Shown one piece after another: positions 32,359 to 43,350 of a stretch of DNA of 64,000 nt. The translations under genes were made by a program, and so were the position numbers. The notes under the pieces are model-generated. The model ran no database searches. It was given only the letters and a program-made list of their open reading frames with translations, and was not told the origin of the DNA. Position 1 is the first letter of the stretch; every line of letters starts with the position of its first letter. This DNA comes from Macrocystis pyrifera (lineage: Eukaryota; Sar; Phaeophyceae; Laminariales; Laminariaceae): contig JASSKH010000026.1 in assembly GCA_031763025.1 (NCBI GenBank), forward strand, positions 3,671,240-3,735,239, written 5' to 3'.

Positions 32359-33273
32359 ATTGGAGCGGAAGGTCCCTGGTTGACGTCCATTGGGGTTAGA
32401 GTCACCAGCAGATCCGTAGCGCATACTCGGGGTCTGGGGGCCAGAGGAAGGCCCCGGGGGGACGCCGTGTTGGGGTTGGAAAACCGTCAGCGAAGTAGCC
32501 GATTGGCCACCGCTTTGGGAGCCCCTAACATTACCTTGTTGTGCGTCGCCGTGACGAGACTGGCCAGAGTTGGGGTGCCCGTGGTCGTTACGGCGGTTGT
32601 TGCCGTAGCGACGAGACGAGGTTTTGTTGCGAAGCGACGAAGGCGACGAGCGTGTGTTTTCGCCGCCAACGTGGGTAGGACGGCGGTAAGACCGCATGCG
32701 GTGCTGCCAACGGCGGTAGGTTTCGCCGTTATCACCAAGTCGGCCTAGCTCAGGGTTAAGACAGTGGCTAGAGTTGGTGAAGGGGGCAGTGCAGGTTTTA
32801 AAAGAATGATCCGTGCCATGGCAGTTGAGACAGTGGCCCTTGATCTCCCGGAAGACTTGGCGTCTTTCTTCGGGAGTGGTAAAGGGCGTCCATAATGGAA
32901 TGTCATTTGTTGAGAACGATTCGGATACTTGAAGTACCTCGTCCCAAACAGTCGAATTAGCAGGCCATTCGGCCGCGGAAGACAAAAATGGATCAGGCGA
33001 ACGAGCTGACGCCGCGACATTCATCACGATTGGGTTGCGGGACGACCCCGATGAGCCTCTAAAAGGCTGCGGTGCGGCCGATCGGCCTTGGGTGCGACCG
33101 CTTGCATGCGAGTGCAAAGAAAGACCCGCGAGGGGTGGAAGCGTGAAATGTTTTTCGCCGTTGATGGCGGGAGTCTTATTAGTAGAAAGTCCACTAAACA
33201 CCAACCACATGTCGTCGATAGACCCAAAAGGCTTCGACGCAGTCGCTAAATCTCCCGGGTACAAAACCGGCAT
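32356..33273 (-). CDS. Gypsy Gag C-terminal part with CCHC zinc knuckle
   Basis: 305 codons, with one zinc knuckle CLNCHGTDHSFKTC (CX2CX4HX4C) and then an Arg/Ser/Asn-rich basic tail, as in nucleocapsid regions that bind genomic RNA. The first residues overlap the preceding Gag piece in another frame; a one-base change near 33255 separates them. The stop is a UGA. The next stop in the same frame is not reached until 28255, so Gag and Pol are in register and only this UGA separates them. The first in-frame ATG after it is at complement 32314-32316. Confidence 0.85.
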   Translation of the reverse strand: MPVLYPGDLATASKPFGSIDDMWLVFSGLSTNKTPAINGEKHFTLPPLAGLSLHSHASGRTQGRSAAPQPFRGSSGSSRNPIVMNVAASARSPDPFLSSAAEWPANSTVWDEVLQVSESFSTNDIPLWTPFTTPEERRQVFREIKGHCLNCHGTDHSFKTCTAPFTNSSHCLNPELGRLGDNGETYRRWQHRMRSYRRPTHVGGENTRSSPSSLRNKTSSRRYGNNRRNDHGHPNSGQSRHGDAQQGNVRGSQSGGQSATSLTVFQPQHGVPPGPSSGPQTPSMRYGSAGDSNPNGRQPGTFRSN

Positions 33274-33770
33274 GAGGCTCTCGGGTACTGCTCGCTAACG
33301 CTGTTACGAACAACCTCTAGCACAACCTCAACGCCTGGGGCCAAGACTTGGTCACTGTCCGAAATGGACGCTATCAACAAGCGAAAAGCCCGAGAATAGT
33401 CCGCGAAAGGCGTCTTGGTGGCTACCCCAAACGAATGGATCTTAGCCATGGCGGCACTGCGGTCGCCATGATCGAAGTAGGAGCTGATGAGGCGGAGTAG
33501 TAGCAGCTGAAGGCGTCCGGGCCGCTGGCTCCTTTCAGGAAACTCCGTTTCACCTGCCGAGAAATCGTGGAAGGTGCTCGTAGTGAGGTCGAAGGTTCCG
33601 TTCAAAACAAAACTTTTCGCATCGCGAGAAAAAAAATCGGTGAGTAAAGGGGGTGTCTTATCCCTAACTGGGGAATCACTTACTGGAAAATCATTCCCCA
33701 AAAAAATCGCCCAGTATGAGATTGTATAGTGGAAAGTCATCCACGAAAAAGTCATCGACGGAGAAGACAC
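33246..33770 (-). pseudogene. Gypsy Gag core fragment
   Basis: 174 codons. The second half (LQLLLLRLISSYF..., FADYSRAFRLLIASI, EVVRNSVSEQYP) has the helical character of the retrotransposon Gag core and leads, after a one-base frame change near 33255, into the zinc-knuckle piece. The first third is rich in Phe, Ser and Pro and continues the repeat region upstream. The listed start is probably not native. Confidence 0.6.
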
Positions 33771-34129
33771 CCAGTGGGAGATTACTCAGTGGAAAATCAC
33801 CCAGTGGAATATCATCCACGGAAAAATCACCCAGTGACAAATCCGTGGATGGGAGGGAATCGACGTCTCGCTCGAAAAAAACGGGGAGGGTCAGATTCCG
33901 CTGCAGAAAGGAAGTACCATGCCCAACTAGGGGGGGTATATTCATATCCCAAACAAAGGGTGGCCGCAGGAAGGAAGTACTGTGCCCTACTGGAGGGGGC
34001 ATAGGCGAATCGCCAACAATGGTTGACGGCAAAATGGACATACCAGGCCCTAGGGGGGGTATAATCCAAGTGCAAACCGGGGATTGCCGCACAAGGGAAT
34101 CACCCGTCTCTTCCGAAAGAGGCAGATTC

Positions 34130-34900
34130 CAGGCGTAATCCGTGGTTGGGGAATCGGCGTCTCTCTCGAGGAGTGACGGATTCCGGCGCAGAAGAGAATG
34201 TCCAAGCTCTCCCGAGCGGCGCAGATTCACTTCGGAAGCCGTGGTTCGTGGCCGAAAAGAATCGCAAGGCTCTTTCGAGTGGGGCAGATTCAAATCGCAA
34301 ACCGTGGTTGGGGAATCGGCGTCTCTCTCGAGGAGTGACGGATTCCGGCGCAGAAGAGAATGTCGAAGCTCTTCCGAGCGGCGCAGATTCACTTCGAAAA
34401 CCGTGGTTGGGGAATCGGCGTCCCTCTCTAGGAGTGACGGATTCCGGCGCAGAAGATTCAATTCGGAAGCCGTGATTCGTCGCCGAAAATAATCGCAAGG
34501 CTCTTTCGAGCGGGGCAGATTCAAATCGCAAACCGTGGTTGGGGAATCGGCGTCTCTCTCGAGGAGTGACGGATTCCGGCGCAGAAGAGAATGTCGAAGC
34601 TCTCCCGAGCGGCGCAGATTCAAATCGCAAACCGTGGTTGGGGAATCGGCGTCTCTCTCTCGAAGTGACGGATTCCGGCGCAGAAGATGGGAATGTCCAA
34701 GGCTCTCTCGAGCGGCGCAGATTCACTTCGGAAACCGTGGTTCGTGGCCGAAAAGAATCGCAAGGCTCTTTCGAGCGAGGCAGATTCAATTCGCAAACCG
34801 TGGTTGGTGGGTCGACGTCTCTCTCGAATAATACGAGAAGTGACGGGTTTCGTTGCCGAAGAGAATTTCCAAGCACTTGCGAGCGAGGCATATTCAAGTC
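34130..34900. repeat. 99-base coding minisatellite with 33-base modules
   Basis: The anchor cgtggttggggaatcggcg recurs at 34141, 34303, 34402, 34534 and 34633, and as a variant at 34799. Intervals are 162, 99, 132, 99 and 166 bases, all close to multiples of 33. Because the period is a multiple of three and the unit lacks stops, two minus-strand frames and two plus-strand frames stay open across it. Confidence 0.92.
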
Positions 34901-35111
34901 GTAAACAGTGGGTGTTAGACCGAAAACGGATATACCGTCGTCGGAATAATCGCACGCCAGTACTGTGGTCGTAAATACCCGGTGAGCAGGGAATATACGA
35001 ACGACAGTTGGGGGGGCCGGCCCCCCGGCGTGAAAAAGGGGAATACGTGTAGGTGAAACCAACCAATCAACCGTAGGAAAATCGCCGCGCGTCGAAATAT
35101 AACCCATGTCA

Positions 35112-35249
35112 CTTGATAAATATATTGTCGCAATGGATGACGAAGCCACTTGTGCGGGTGGAAATAATATGGTCGGCACACTTGATAAATATATTGTCGC
35201 AATGGATGACGAAGCCACTTGTGCGGGTGGAAATAATATGGTCGGCACA
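35112..35249. repeat. Perfect 69-base tandem duplication
   Basis: The segments 35112-35180 and 35181-35249 are identical as read. The length equals 23 codons, so the Gag frame is kept (SVPTILFPPAQVASSS is repeated). Confidence 0.95.
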
Positions 35250-35569
35250 CTGGAATTCCCCAGATTGTCGTGCTCCCGGTCGAGCAGGGGCACGTATAGC
35301 AGATCCCAAACGTCACGGATAGAACGCAGGGGGATAAAATGCGCGCGTACGTCAGCGAGGGATATCAAGAGGCCGTGCTCGCTGGTCACTGGCAAAAACT
35401 CGGAAGGCGAAAAACGAGGGTCTACAGACTCGTACGTAGTTGCTATCACGAATCGGACGTTCTCGCTGTTCGCTGCTATCGACACGTAAGGCCCGGGCCC
35501 GGCGCTAGGCACAAACAAGGAGCCTGACCAGTTGCTACGCTCTCTCTGACCGCCGGTAGTAACAAAAAA

Positions 35570-36160
35570 AATCGGCAGCAAAAACATCGGTACTCAGTGC
35601 AACAAAAAAAATCGGTGCTCTGTACAACATGAAAATGACTGCGCGGCGGGTCAGGAATAAAAACTGAGAGTCCCGCTGCCGTACCAAAAATGTCGCTGTC
35701 TGCTGTGGTATGAAAATAATCACTGCTGTAGGGCGTCATGTCTGCGATTTGATTGACGTGCAATGCGGGTGGAACTACACTAAAAAAATCGACATCCGGT
35801 GCAACAGGAAAATGGCTGAACGGTGGGTCAGGAGGAAAAGCTGAGCGTTCTGCTGCCGTATCAAAATTATCCCGATTCGCTGTGGCGCTAAAAAAATCAC
35901 TGCTGTACAACGGCACGTCTGCGGTTTGATGGGACGTGTGATGCAGGGAAAACTGCGCTAAAAAAGTCGATATCCGGTGCAACACGAAAGTGGATGGACG
36001 GTGGGTCAGGGGTAAAAGCTGAAAGTCCTGCTGCCGTATCAAAAGTATCGCTGTCCGCTGTGGAATGAAAAAAATTACTGCTGCACGACGGCACGTCTGC
36101 GGTTTGGTGGGCGTGTCGTGCAGGGGAAACATGAAAAAAATCACTGCTATACGGCGGGAC
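35570..36160. repeat. Degenerate tandem units in the Gag region
   Basis: Units of about 180 bases carry gtacggcgggac/cgtctgcggtttg, gaaaaaaatc and gtgcaacacgaaa(a/g)tgg. They translate to repeats with YSSDFF, DTAA, FxPDPP and HxxxxxDFF. Confidence 0.8.
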
Positions 36161-36654
36161 AACGGTTGCTGGTTGAACGTCTAGGACGTCTAGAGCAGGA
36201 TCAACAACTCCACTATTATTACTGCTAATAGGCGCAACCGAAAGGTCGCGATACGCGGGCATAGTGAAATCAAGTTGTTCTTCCGGCACAACAAAAAAAC
36301 ATTCGTTAGTAGACGGAGCTGGTGCTGACGCACGAGCTGCGCGTCGGGCACGTCGTACATCTCGCGCGGACGAAGGTTCAGGAAACTCGCATCGGCCTCA
36401 CAACGAACGGAACGGTCGATGTGAGACGAGTCAGGCGGCAAGCAGTCGCCTGGGGGATGCGTGTTGTGTGACTGCAAAAGCGCGGCAGCGCGTCTTGTCT
36501 GTGAGCGGGTACGAGGGCCAAGCGTGGGTACAGGGGGAACAACTGTGCCAGGCTCGGGTGCCATGAGCAGAGGGAGAGGCGAGCACGAGGACCGAATGTC
36601 CTCGGGTCCCACCTCACTAACGTATAAACGCGTATCGAAACTATCCGTGTTCAT

Positions 36655-37257
36655 ATTGAAAATAAAAGGCGCTGTATGCAGGGCATGCAAAGAAGGGGGG
36701 GGGGGTGAGCCGATCACGAAAAAAATTACTCGGATTTTTGGCGTGACGGATATCATACACCCGAGAGAGGCTTGGCCGACTATCCTGCTGCGCCCAGAAC
36801 GGAACCGGCTGCCCGGAGTGCCGTTCTGGGGCCAGCGCGCTTGTCGTTGCGTCTGGCCTGGCAAGGGTCGAATCAGCGACAAGCATGGGCGAAAGGAACG
36901 AGGGTCTACCTGTTGCAAGCAGTGACAAAGGGGCTGTGGCACGGAAAAAAAAAAAAAGTAGCAGTGACACAGGTGCTCGAGTTGTCAACAAGCATGAAAA
37001 TAGGCAGGCCGGGAGAATACGAAAAATCCCCTGCGTCGCGCGGACCAACAGCGCGCGAACCTATAGCGGCTGTTGCATCAGTCTCATCGCGCGACGCGCT
37101 GGGCAAGCGGCGGATATCATACTCTCGAACGCAATCGCCAAAAGGAGAAGACATCAAATAAACAGCAAGAAGCCAAAAAAAAACAGACTACAAGAGCGAA
37201 AAGCCAGATTGTCCGCGGGGAAAAAAAAAATCACACCTCGAACAGATACCAAAAGCG
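36655..37257 (-). other. 5' leader of the NADAR gypsy element
   Basis: This lies between the primer-binding site and the likely Gag ATG. It has several runs of 9 to 13 A bases on the plus strand. A minus-strand frame is open through part of it without an ATG. Confidence 0.5.
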
Positions 37258-37274
37258 TCTAGTCGACGACGCCA
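37258..37274 (-). promoter_or_regulatory. Primer-binding site of the NADAR gypsy element
   Basis: On the minus strand, one base after the 5' LTR, the sequence starts TGGCGTCGTCGACTAGA. TGG complements a tRNA CCA end. I cannot name the tRNA. Confidence 0.7.
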
Positions 37275-37275
37275 G

Positions 37276-37537
37276 TGTTAAGTGTAAAGCACTATGTACC
37301 TAGGGACCGACTACTGCTAGCAGGTTGATGCCTTTGGCTCTGCTCTGGTCACTCACACGAGGTGCTTGAGGATGGGTTAAGCTCTTGTATTAGTTGCGGT
37401 TTGCCTCGCCAGATGTCTTCTGAACGAAGGGGCGAGGCGCTCATCAGAAAAGCAGGCGACAACGCCTGCCATCCATGATGAGGGGACGATTGCTACAAAT
37501 CAGAACGCCGCAACAGGGGAGAGGGGATACCATACCA
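37276..37537 (-). repeat. 5' LTR of the NADAR gypsy element
   Basis: 262 bases, the partner of 22944-23205. The final base triplet differs (atacca versus ataaca), leaving TG...CA ends. The target duplication ccgg follows. Confidence 0.9.
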
Positions 37538-37541
37538 CCGG

Positions 37542-39086
37542 GCAGTTGAAAAGACGTCAATCTGTCAAATGTGTAACAACACACAACAAAATATGGGCTT
37601 TTTTCAGGTTTGGGAGGATTCCGTAGGACGCCGGCGGCAAGCTCTTGCCCCCCAGAGCATGCATCCACCTCAGATCAGTTCTCATTTCGCCAACAACTAT
37701 TTCGCGGTACAGAGATCTCTAAGATCTTGTCAATCTGTGGTTTACTTGTTGTAATAAACAACCGACACGTTTTGTTTTGGCCAAGAGAGCGTCGTCAGCT
37801 TTCTGAATGATTGTTGGAGATCTCTCCCCGTTCATGTTTCGTTTTTCATTGGCCAACAGTCTTGTATTCAGCCCTGCAGCCCCAATTACATCTCAATTAT
37901 ATCGATCCCATTGCTGTGGTACTGGTGCGGGTGCTCGTGCCGTCTTCGTGTGCTGCTGCTGGATATATGTCCCCGCCGAGTACTATAATAAGTGGTACCG
38001 ATAGTCAACAAGTAGACCCTCAGCCTGAGCCAGACACAGCACTCTGGGTTTCCGTCTGTGCTGGTCCCGACTGGCCTCTCCCGTCACTCTCAACAACAAC
38101 TCACCTGCGACTTCACAAAAAAAGAGACAAGCAAACTGAGAACAGCGCTCGAATGCATTTTATCGAGGGCAATAACAGTTTTAGTATTATGGATATATAT
38201 ATTGTATATGTCCTCTATGTACATATGTGTACAAAGCATGCTGCGAGCCGAAGGGTTCCTCGGGATCTTGCCGTACAGCAGTTTTAGTATTATGGATATA
38301 TTTTATACGTCCTCTATGTACGTATGTGTAAAACTCATGCTGCGAGCCACCTGCGAGCCAAAGGGTCCCTATTTTTTTCCAAATTACATGCACGAAGACT
38401 AATATTAATATTAATAGTGTATGGCAGTGCAGGTCGTCAGCACTCTTCTTTTTATCTTTTTGAGCATCGTGCGTAGTGTGTTTAGACTACTGATAGCACT
38501 GTAGAGACGGAGATACGGCTCTTCTGTGTAATTCCGAGTTGAGGCGCCTTTGCTCCGGGCGGCGGTAGACAAGTGTTCGTGGCATGGTAGGCTCATCAGT
38601 AGCTCCATCCAGCTTCACACTTAGCACCATCTACTAGAGGCGCTCATCCCGCAACAAGATTCAAAAGTACTCCCTACTATTGCTGTTTCGATACCAGCAG
38701 CGAGATATTCTTCAATGACACCAGTACATGTGACATGTGACAACGAAAATATTGACAGCTGACAAATAGAGTCGTACATACATTGACAGCCCACCGCAAC
38801 ACTTTCCATGGTAGTCTCAACGAATAAAACACATCAACCAATTTACTACTCAGATTCCACATGCCTTTCCGAACACACTGGGCAGTTCGTCAGTGGTATG
38901 CGCCATGTCATGCTTGCTACCGATATCTCGTTGGGTCCATGTCCCTGGTCTTACATGGTGGCCCAGCATATTACAGCATGCGCTGGGCAAGTTTTCTAGC
39001 TTTGGTGTATAACTTGAAGTTTAAGTCAATCAGGGCGACACAGCCTACCCCCCCCGATTTTTTCTTGCGCGCATAGCAAGCGGCAG
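37542..39086. other. Gene-free stretch with repeat fragments
   Basis: It contains a partial unit of the 21357-22300 family at 37588-37680 and a short duplicated block (gttttagtattatggatata..., ctgcgagcc) at 38165-38390. Otherwise it has only short frames without recognisable motifs. Confidence 0.45.
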
Positions 39087-39584
39087 TCCGTTGTAGTCCA
39101 GTGGTTAGGGTATTTGATTTTCACTGATCGGACCCGGGTTCGATTCTGGCGGGGGAGCCATGTTACGGGAAGCGACCCTATGCGCATCACGATTTTGTAC
39201 ACCTGTGTATTGTCCTATTATTGCCTGAGACATCCTATTAATACAATGCGTATAAGCGCGTATATCTACCTTCTACGGTCTGACCTGTTGGATGCTCCCT
39301 GGGATCAAGCAAAGCGTGGGGGTAGGTCAGGCGGGTGACTCAGGAGCGTGCAGATGAGGTTCCGAGCGTTGAGGCAAGTATTTCGTGCGTTCAGAGCGAG
39401 CGTTTCGTGCCAGGGGTTCACAAGTTCTCAGATTGGGTTCAAGTCCGTGCTTTCCAGTGATCGACATACCCAGCTCCCCAAGAGCCCCACGCACGTTTAG
39501 TCGATCCCCTTCTATGCTATCCTGGCGAGGTACTACAACTCCGGATTCACAAATAAAATGGTGGGATGTCCCCTGCTCGCCGTG
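39087..39584 (+). mobile_element. tRNA-Glu-derived SINE-like element
   Basis: The head 39087-39160 resembles tRNA-Glu(UUC): it starts tccgttgtagtccagtgg (A box tagtccagtgg, 39094-39104), has ttttcac in the anticodon-loop position, and a T-arm with B box gggttcgattc (39137-39147). The anticodon stem is degenerate and the 3' acceptor strand does not pair, so it is not a functional tRNA. The 419-base body (39166-39584) also occurs without a head at 3706-4124. Head plus shared dispersed body is the structure of a SINE. I see no clear poly-A or microsatellite tail or target duplication. Confidence 0.7.
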
Positions 39585-40099
39585 ACATTCCTCAATTGAG
39601 GAGTTCTTATCTCACCCTCCCCAACCATGCTTGAGTCAACTGGATAGGTGAGAATGAGTTTTTTTCCTCGCCCGCAAGGGCATGCGTTTCATATATATAT
39701 TCGGAAAACACATAATTATTCAGGTCGCGCATAAGCACACACCCCACTCTAGCAGTTCCGGCAACACCGCGAAAAATGAAATCGTTGTTCAAACCTTAAC
39801 CCCCAGAAGAAACCAGCTCTTATTACGTGTACCGAATATTCGATGCATGTACCCCACGAACAAATTCGTCCGCCACGAAACCTTTCCGGTTGTTAACACA
39901 TTGATGAGAGCATGTAGCTTTCCCCAACGTACGTGTACCCCAGGTAACACGTATTAACTACGCGCGCAGTGTTAAACCCAAGCAGCTCTGTAAATATTGG
40001 TTACTCACTCGAGTAGCCCAGCTAGACAGAAAAAACTGGCCCCGAGAAGTGCTCTCATATATACCGTACGACAGTAGTTGACTTGTATCTCTACATAAT
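39585..40099. other. Gene-free stretch, nothing recognised
   Basis: No domain is visible. The minus-strand frame at its right end (from about 39958) continues beyond the recognisable end of the gypsy relic and is probably not native. Confidence 0.4.
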
Positions 40100-41483
40100 A
40101 ACGGCATCCAATCATATACTATCAGACAGGAGCCGTCGGCTACGGCATCCCAGCCAGGCAAGACCAAAATCGGTGGGGCAGCGAGCTCGGCGAGGATCTG
40201 GCATACGACAACTTCCATAGCCGGTGTGAAGACGTACTTGACCCCTTTCCGGAGAAGGGCGGTGAGAAGACGTATCCGATTAGACAGGTCGGGCAGGAAT
40301 TTGCGATAAACTCCTACGCCGCCCATCAGGGCGCGGACCTGCTTGAGGTTCTTGGGCATAGGCATTTTCATCAAAGCCGAACCTTTTTCCGCGTTGGGGC
40401 TGATACCCGCGGGCTAAATGAAGTGGCCCAGAAAATTGGCGTCCGTGGCGCCGAGGCGAGCCTTCGAGGGGGAGAGTTCGAGGTTGTGTCTGCGCAGGCG
40501 TTCGCAGAGGGCTCGTATCGTCTTGACGTGGGGCGTCGGGTCAGAGTCGAAAACGATCACATCATCAAGGTAGGCCGCCACTTGTGCCAGGCCTTTGATG
40601 ACTTCGTTAATCACTTTGACGAACCAGCCGGGCGAAGCGCTGCTGCCTTGGGGCATGACGAGCCACTCGTAGAGGCCCGTGGGAGAGCAAAACGCCGCGA
40701 GAGGGACGGTGTCCTTGTGCGCGGTAATCTGGTGGAACGAGGAGACCAAATCGAAGAGGGAAAACATCCGACCCTTCCCCAGGGAGTCGAGGACTTGGTC
40801 CACGCGAGGAATAGGCAGCTGGCTGAGGTTGCTGATCTGGTTGAGTTTCTTGTAGTTCACGGTGATCCGAACGCCTCCAGACTTCTTCGGGATGACCACC
40901 AGCAGGCTCGAGTACGGAGAAGTCGAGTGCTGGATCAGACCTGCAGCTAGGTACTGATCCAAGGTGGCCTCCACTTCCTTGGCCAGGATGGGATTGGTGC
41001 GGTGTGGCCTGGACGTGACAGGAGCGCTTCCTTCCGGGACCGAGATCACGAAAGGCGTCAACGAGCAGGAACAAAAAACAGACCTAGACTTCGAGAAAAC
41101 GTCAGGAAATTCGCAGAGAACGTCACCCAGCTGTTCGATGACCCCAGGGGTCCAGCCCGGGCCGTGGAAGCCAAAAGCCACCTCCCGCAGATGTGACGGC
41201 AAGCGTGCCCAGACGCGCAGGAACGAAGCGCGCCGTTCTGTGGTCAAACACTCAAGCAGTACAGGCGAGGGCGAGGCTGGAGGTGCGAGGGGGGGAAGCA
41301 GTAACTGCTGAGACCGGACACACCTCAGATTTTCCGGAAGGAGGGCTGGAGGCTCGGTTGTCCTGCTGCAAAACGTCCAGCGAGACGTTCAGCACTGGGG
41401 CATGGACGACTCCGAGGATATCCCCCGGCTCGAGAGCCGCCACTCCAAAGAGGGGAAGAACCTGTCGTCCGGAGGAGACGAAG
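40100..41483 (-). pseudogene. Gypsy relic: reverse transcriptase part
   Basis: This is a relative of the NADAR gypsy element, read on the minus strand and clearly similar throughout RT: VIPKKSGGVRITVNYKKLN, FDLVSSFHQITAHKD, MPQGSSASPGWF and active site YLDD. It has an in-frame TAG at 40414-40416 where the relative has Ser, after which the frame continues (YRKFLPDL) and fades near 40110 at the start of RNase H. At 41483 it is interrupted by the plus-strand gypsy insertion and resumes at 52671. Peptide text reads continuously across the join when one copy of the gaag duplication is removed. It is a dead fragment without LTRs. Confidence 0.93.
41480..41483. repeat. Target-site duplication (left) of the plus-strand gypsy
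   Basis: gaag before the 5' LTR recurs after the 3' LTR at 52667-52670. Confidence 0.85.
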
Positions 41484-42046
41484 TGTTACAGCGGTTCGGT
41501 GCAACAGGGCATTGCTAAGGTAGCCGTCGAGAGGCCCGATAGACAATGGATTGATGCCGAACGAGGAGGGTTGCCTTCAAGAGGATTGCCAGGGAGGCTG
41601 ACATGCGGAGCAAAGACAGGTTCCATGCCGAGCTGTCAGTCGACCTAACAAAAAGGGGACGATGATGAGAAATGCCCAGGGAAACACGCCTCCAGGAAGT
41701 CAAACCTCAGACAGAAAGGAGCGCGGATGGACACACAAGTTTTTCCCTGGCCAAGAGCAATCCAAATACTCTGAGACCCACCTAACGTCCTCAACACCGG
41801 GCCTGTCAATCAACGAGAGCGAGCGAAGGAGCTAGCATGGATCAGCAGCACTACAACCAGCACGTGGGGCCAACATGCCCGCAGGTCAGAACAGTTCCGT
41901 AGAGGTGCGATTTGTGGTGAACGCAAGCGAAGAGTGGACCCCAGGAGGTCGCTAGTGGCTATAAGACAGGTTACCACCACGAGGGGTATCGAGCTGCCTC
42001 CTAGCCGGCAAGAGAGGACCCCTGCGCAGAGAACGCATTTGAAACA
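41484..42046 (+). repeat. 5' LTR of the plus-strand gypsy
   Basis: Starts tgttacag and ends gaaaca. A TATA-like word (ctataag) at about 41959 could serve the element promoter. Confidence 0.95.
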
Positions 42047-42065
42047 TGGTGTCTAGTCCGGGATC
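42047..42065 (+). promoter_or_regulatory. Primer-binding site of the plus-strand gypsy
   Basis: TGGTGTCTAGTCCGGGAT directly abuts the 5' LTR. It complements a tRNA 3' end in which ATCCCGG would lie in the T-arm. I cannot name the tRNA. Confidence 0.85.
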
Positions 42066-42515
42066 TGCGCGCCGCTTGTAGCGGTCGATAGGGCACTCTC
42101 CTCGCAGGATAGTGATGCAGGGTCCTCAAAGACCAACCTGCTCAACACTCGGCTTCACTTATTTTTATCTTTGTTCTTCTCTTGCTTTGACCGTTCACAA
42201 AACAAAACAAAACAAAACAAAAAAAAAAACACAAGAAAACCAAAAAGCCGTTCACACACAGGGTCCCTATGCATCACAACCTCAATCGTCCGACACCCAC
42301 AAGCCGGCAGGCGCCAAAGCCCCCACACATTTTACAGCAGCAGGGTTACCAAGCCTTCGGGTCGCCATCAGCAGCCCCTTGTTCTCAGTTGGTAGAGGAG
42401 CCCAGAGCTTCCTCGCGTCGAGGTCGCCCGATTACTGAGCACACAAGCAAGTATTGCCCCTATTAATAATATGATATAAGACTACACCATAGAACGAAAT
42501 ACCACAAAAACAGAC
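42066..42515 (+). other. Proximal leader of the plus-strand gypsy
   Basis: It contains a short ATG-initiated frame, 42269-42466, encoding a Pro/Gln-rich 65-residue peptide (TPTSRQAPKPPHILQQQGYQ). Since the main Gag frame has no ATG upstream of its core, this could be a first coding exon or an upstream ORF. There is no direct evidence for splicing. Confidence 0.35.
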
Positions 42516-43350
42516 GTCTTGAGTACGCAACGCGTAGCTGAGCCCTTGCCTTGTCAAGGTAAGCGCCACTTCTAGCGTTGAGCCCACTGCCGTTGACAGG
42601 TTACGTGGTAGATGCATGAGGTTTGCCGAGCCCGTCGCCACATGAAGTAGTGCTGTACGGTACGCATGGTCTCAATTTGGCGGGAAACTACATTCAAAGT
42701 CACAGCAGTAAAAACAACATAAAAAAGAACACACCTTCTTCGAACAAAGCTACATTCAAAGCCACAGCAGTAACAACAACAAAGCACAGGACCACATAAT
42801 CAATCACACCATACCGCGCGATCAATTTCTTGAGTACGCAACGCGTAGCTGAGCCCTTGCTTTGTCAAGGTAGGCGCCACTTCTAGCGTCGTGCCGACTG
42901 CCGTGGACAGGTTAGGTGGTAGACGTTTGCCGAGCCCGTCGCCACATGAAGTAGTGCTGTACGGTACGCATGGTCTCAATTTGGCGGTAAATCACGCTCA
43001 AGCCACAGCAGTAACCACAAAATGAAATAATACCACACGACAGATCACACCGTACCGCAAGATCGACGTCTTGAGTACGCAATGCGTAGCTGAGCCCTGG
43101 CGTTGTCCAGGTAAGCGCCACGTCGAACGTCGAGCCCACCGCCGTTGATAGGTTGCGTGGTAGACGAACGAATACCGCCACGCGTAGCTGAGCCCTGGCG
43201 TTGTCCAGGTAAGCGCCACTTCAAACGTCGAGCCCACTGCCGTTGACAGGTTACGTGGTAGACGAACGAATTTCGCCGAGTCCGTCGCCGTTTAATTTCG
43301 TGCGGTACGGTACGCGTGGCCTCAATTCTGCGGTAAATCACACTCAAGTC
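42516..43350 (+). repeat. Leader minisatellite 1 of the plus-strand gypsy
   Basis: The block gtacgcaa.gcgtagctgagccc, then ttgtc(a/c)aggta.gcgccac and gacaggtta(c/g)gtggtaga, recurs at about 42523, 42832, 43074 and 43181. Spacing is 309, 242 and 107 bases. Within each, short self-complementary words (ccttgccttgtcaagg, ccctggcgttgtccagg) could form hairpins. Confidence 0.85.

Larger units (their letters stand above)
33691..36654 (-). pseudogene. Large repeat-rich N-terminal Gag region, split by frameshifts
   Basis: The likely start is the ATG at complement 36652-36654 (MNTDSFDTRLY). From there a chain of open pieces in changing frames (36190-36654, 35897-36289, 35476-36162, 34100-35587, 33691-34623) covers about 3 kb. 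It is dominated by three repeat sets: YSSDFF...DTAA units, a 23-residue duplication, and a 33-residue unit with ESVTPRERRRF. Many of the frame changes fall at or near runs of seven or more A bases, so slippage, genuine or from sequencing, may explain them. No known domain is seen. The charged, Pro-rich repeats suggest a disordered Gag extension. Confidence 0.55.
22944..37537 (-). mobile_element. Ty3/gypsy LTR retrotransposon carrying a NADAR domain
   Basis: Minus-strand element of 14.6 kb bounded by 262-base LTRs with TG...CA ends and a 4-base duplication ccgg (22940-22943 and 37538-37541). Domain order is a large repeat-rich Gag, CCHC zinc knuckle, in-frame UGA, a Pro-rich repeat region, NADAR domain, protease, RT, RNase H, integrase, chromodomain-like module and an extra C-terminal domain, so it is gypsy. 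The LTRs differ at about six positions. A one-base deletion near 28310 splits RT from RNase H, another shift near 33255 splits Gag, and further shifts lie in the Gag repeats. This copy is probably inactive, but every catalytic motif can still be seen. Confidence 0.95.

Noticed and set aside
34142..34904. Plus-strand Arg/Ser-rich proteins in the 34-kb array
   Set aside because: They are shadows of the stop-free 99-base repeat; the minus strand is the coding strand of the element.
36940..37257. A functional poly-A signal or separate gene in the A-rich leader of the NADAR gypsy
   Set aside because: It lies between the primer-binding site and Gag of the element; the A runs are on the noncoding strand and nothing else supports a gene.
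39087..39160. Functional tRNA-Glu gene
   Set aside because: The acceptor strands do not pair and the anticodon stem is broken; the body downstream is a dispersed repeat.
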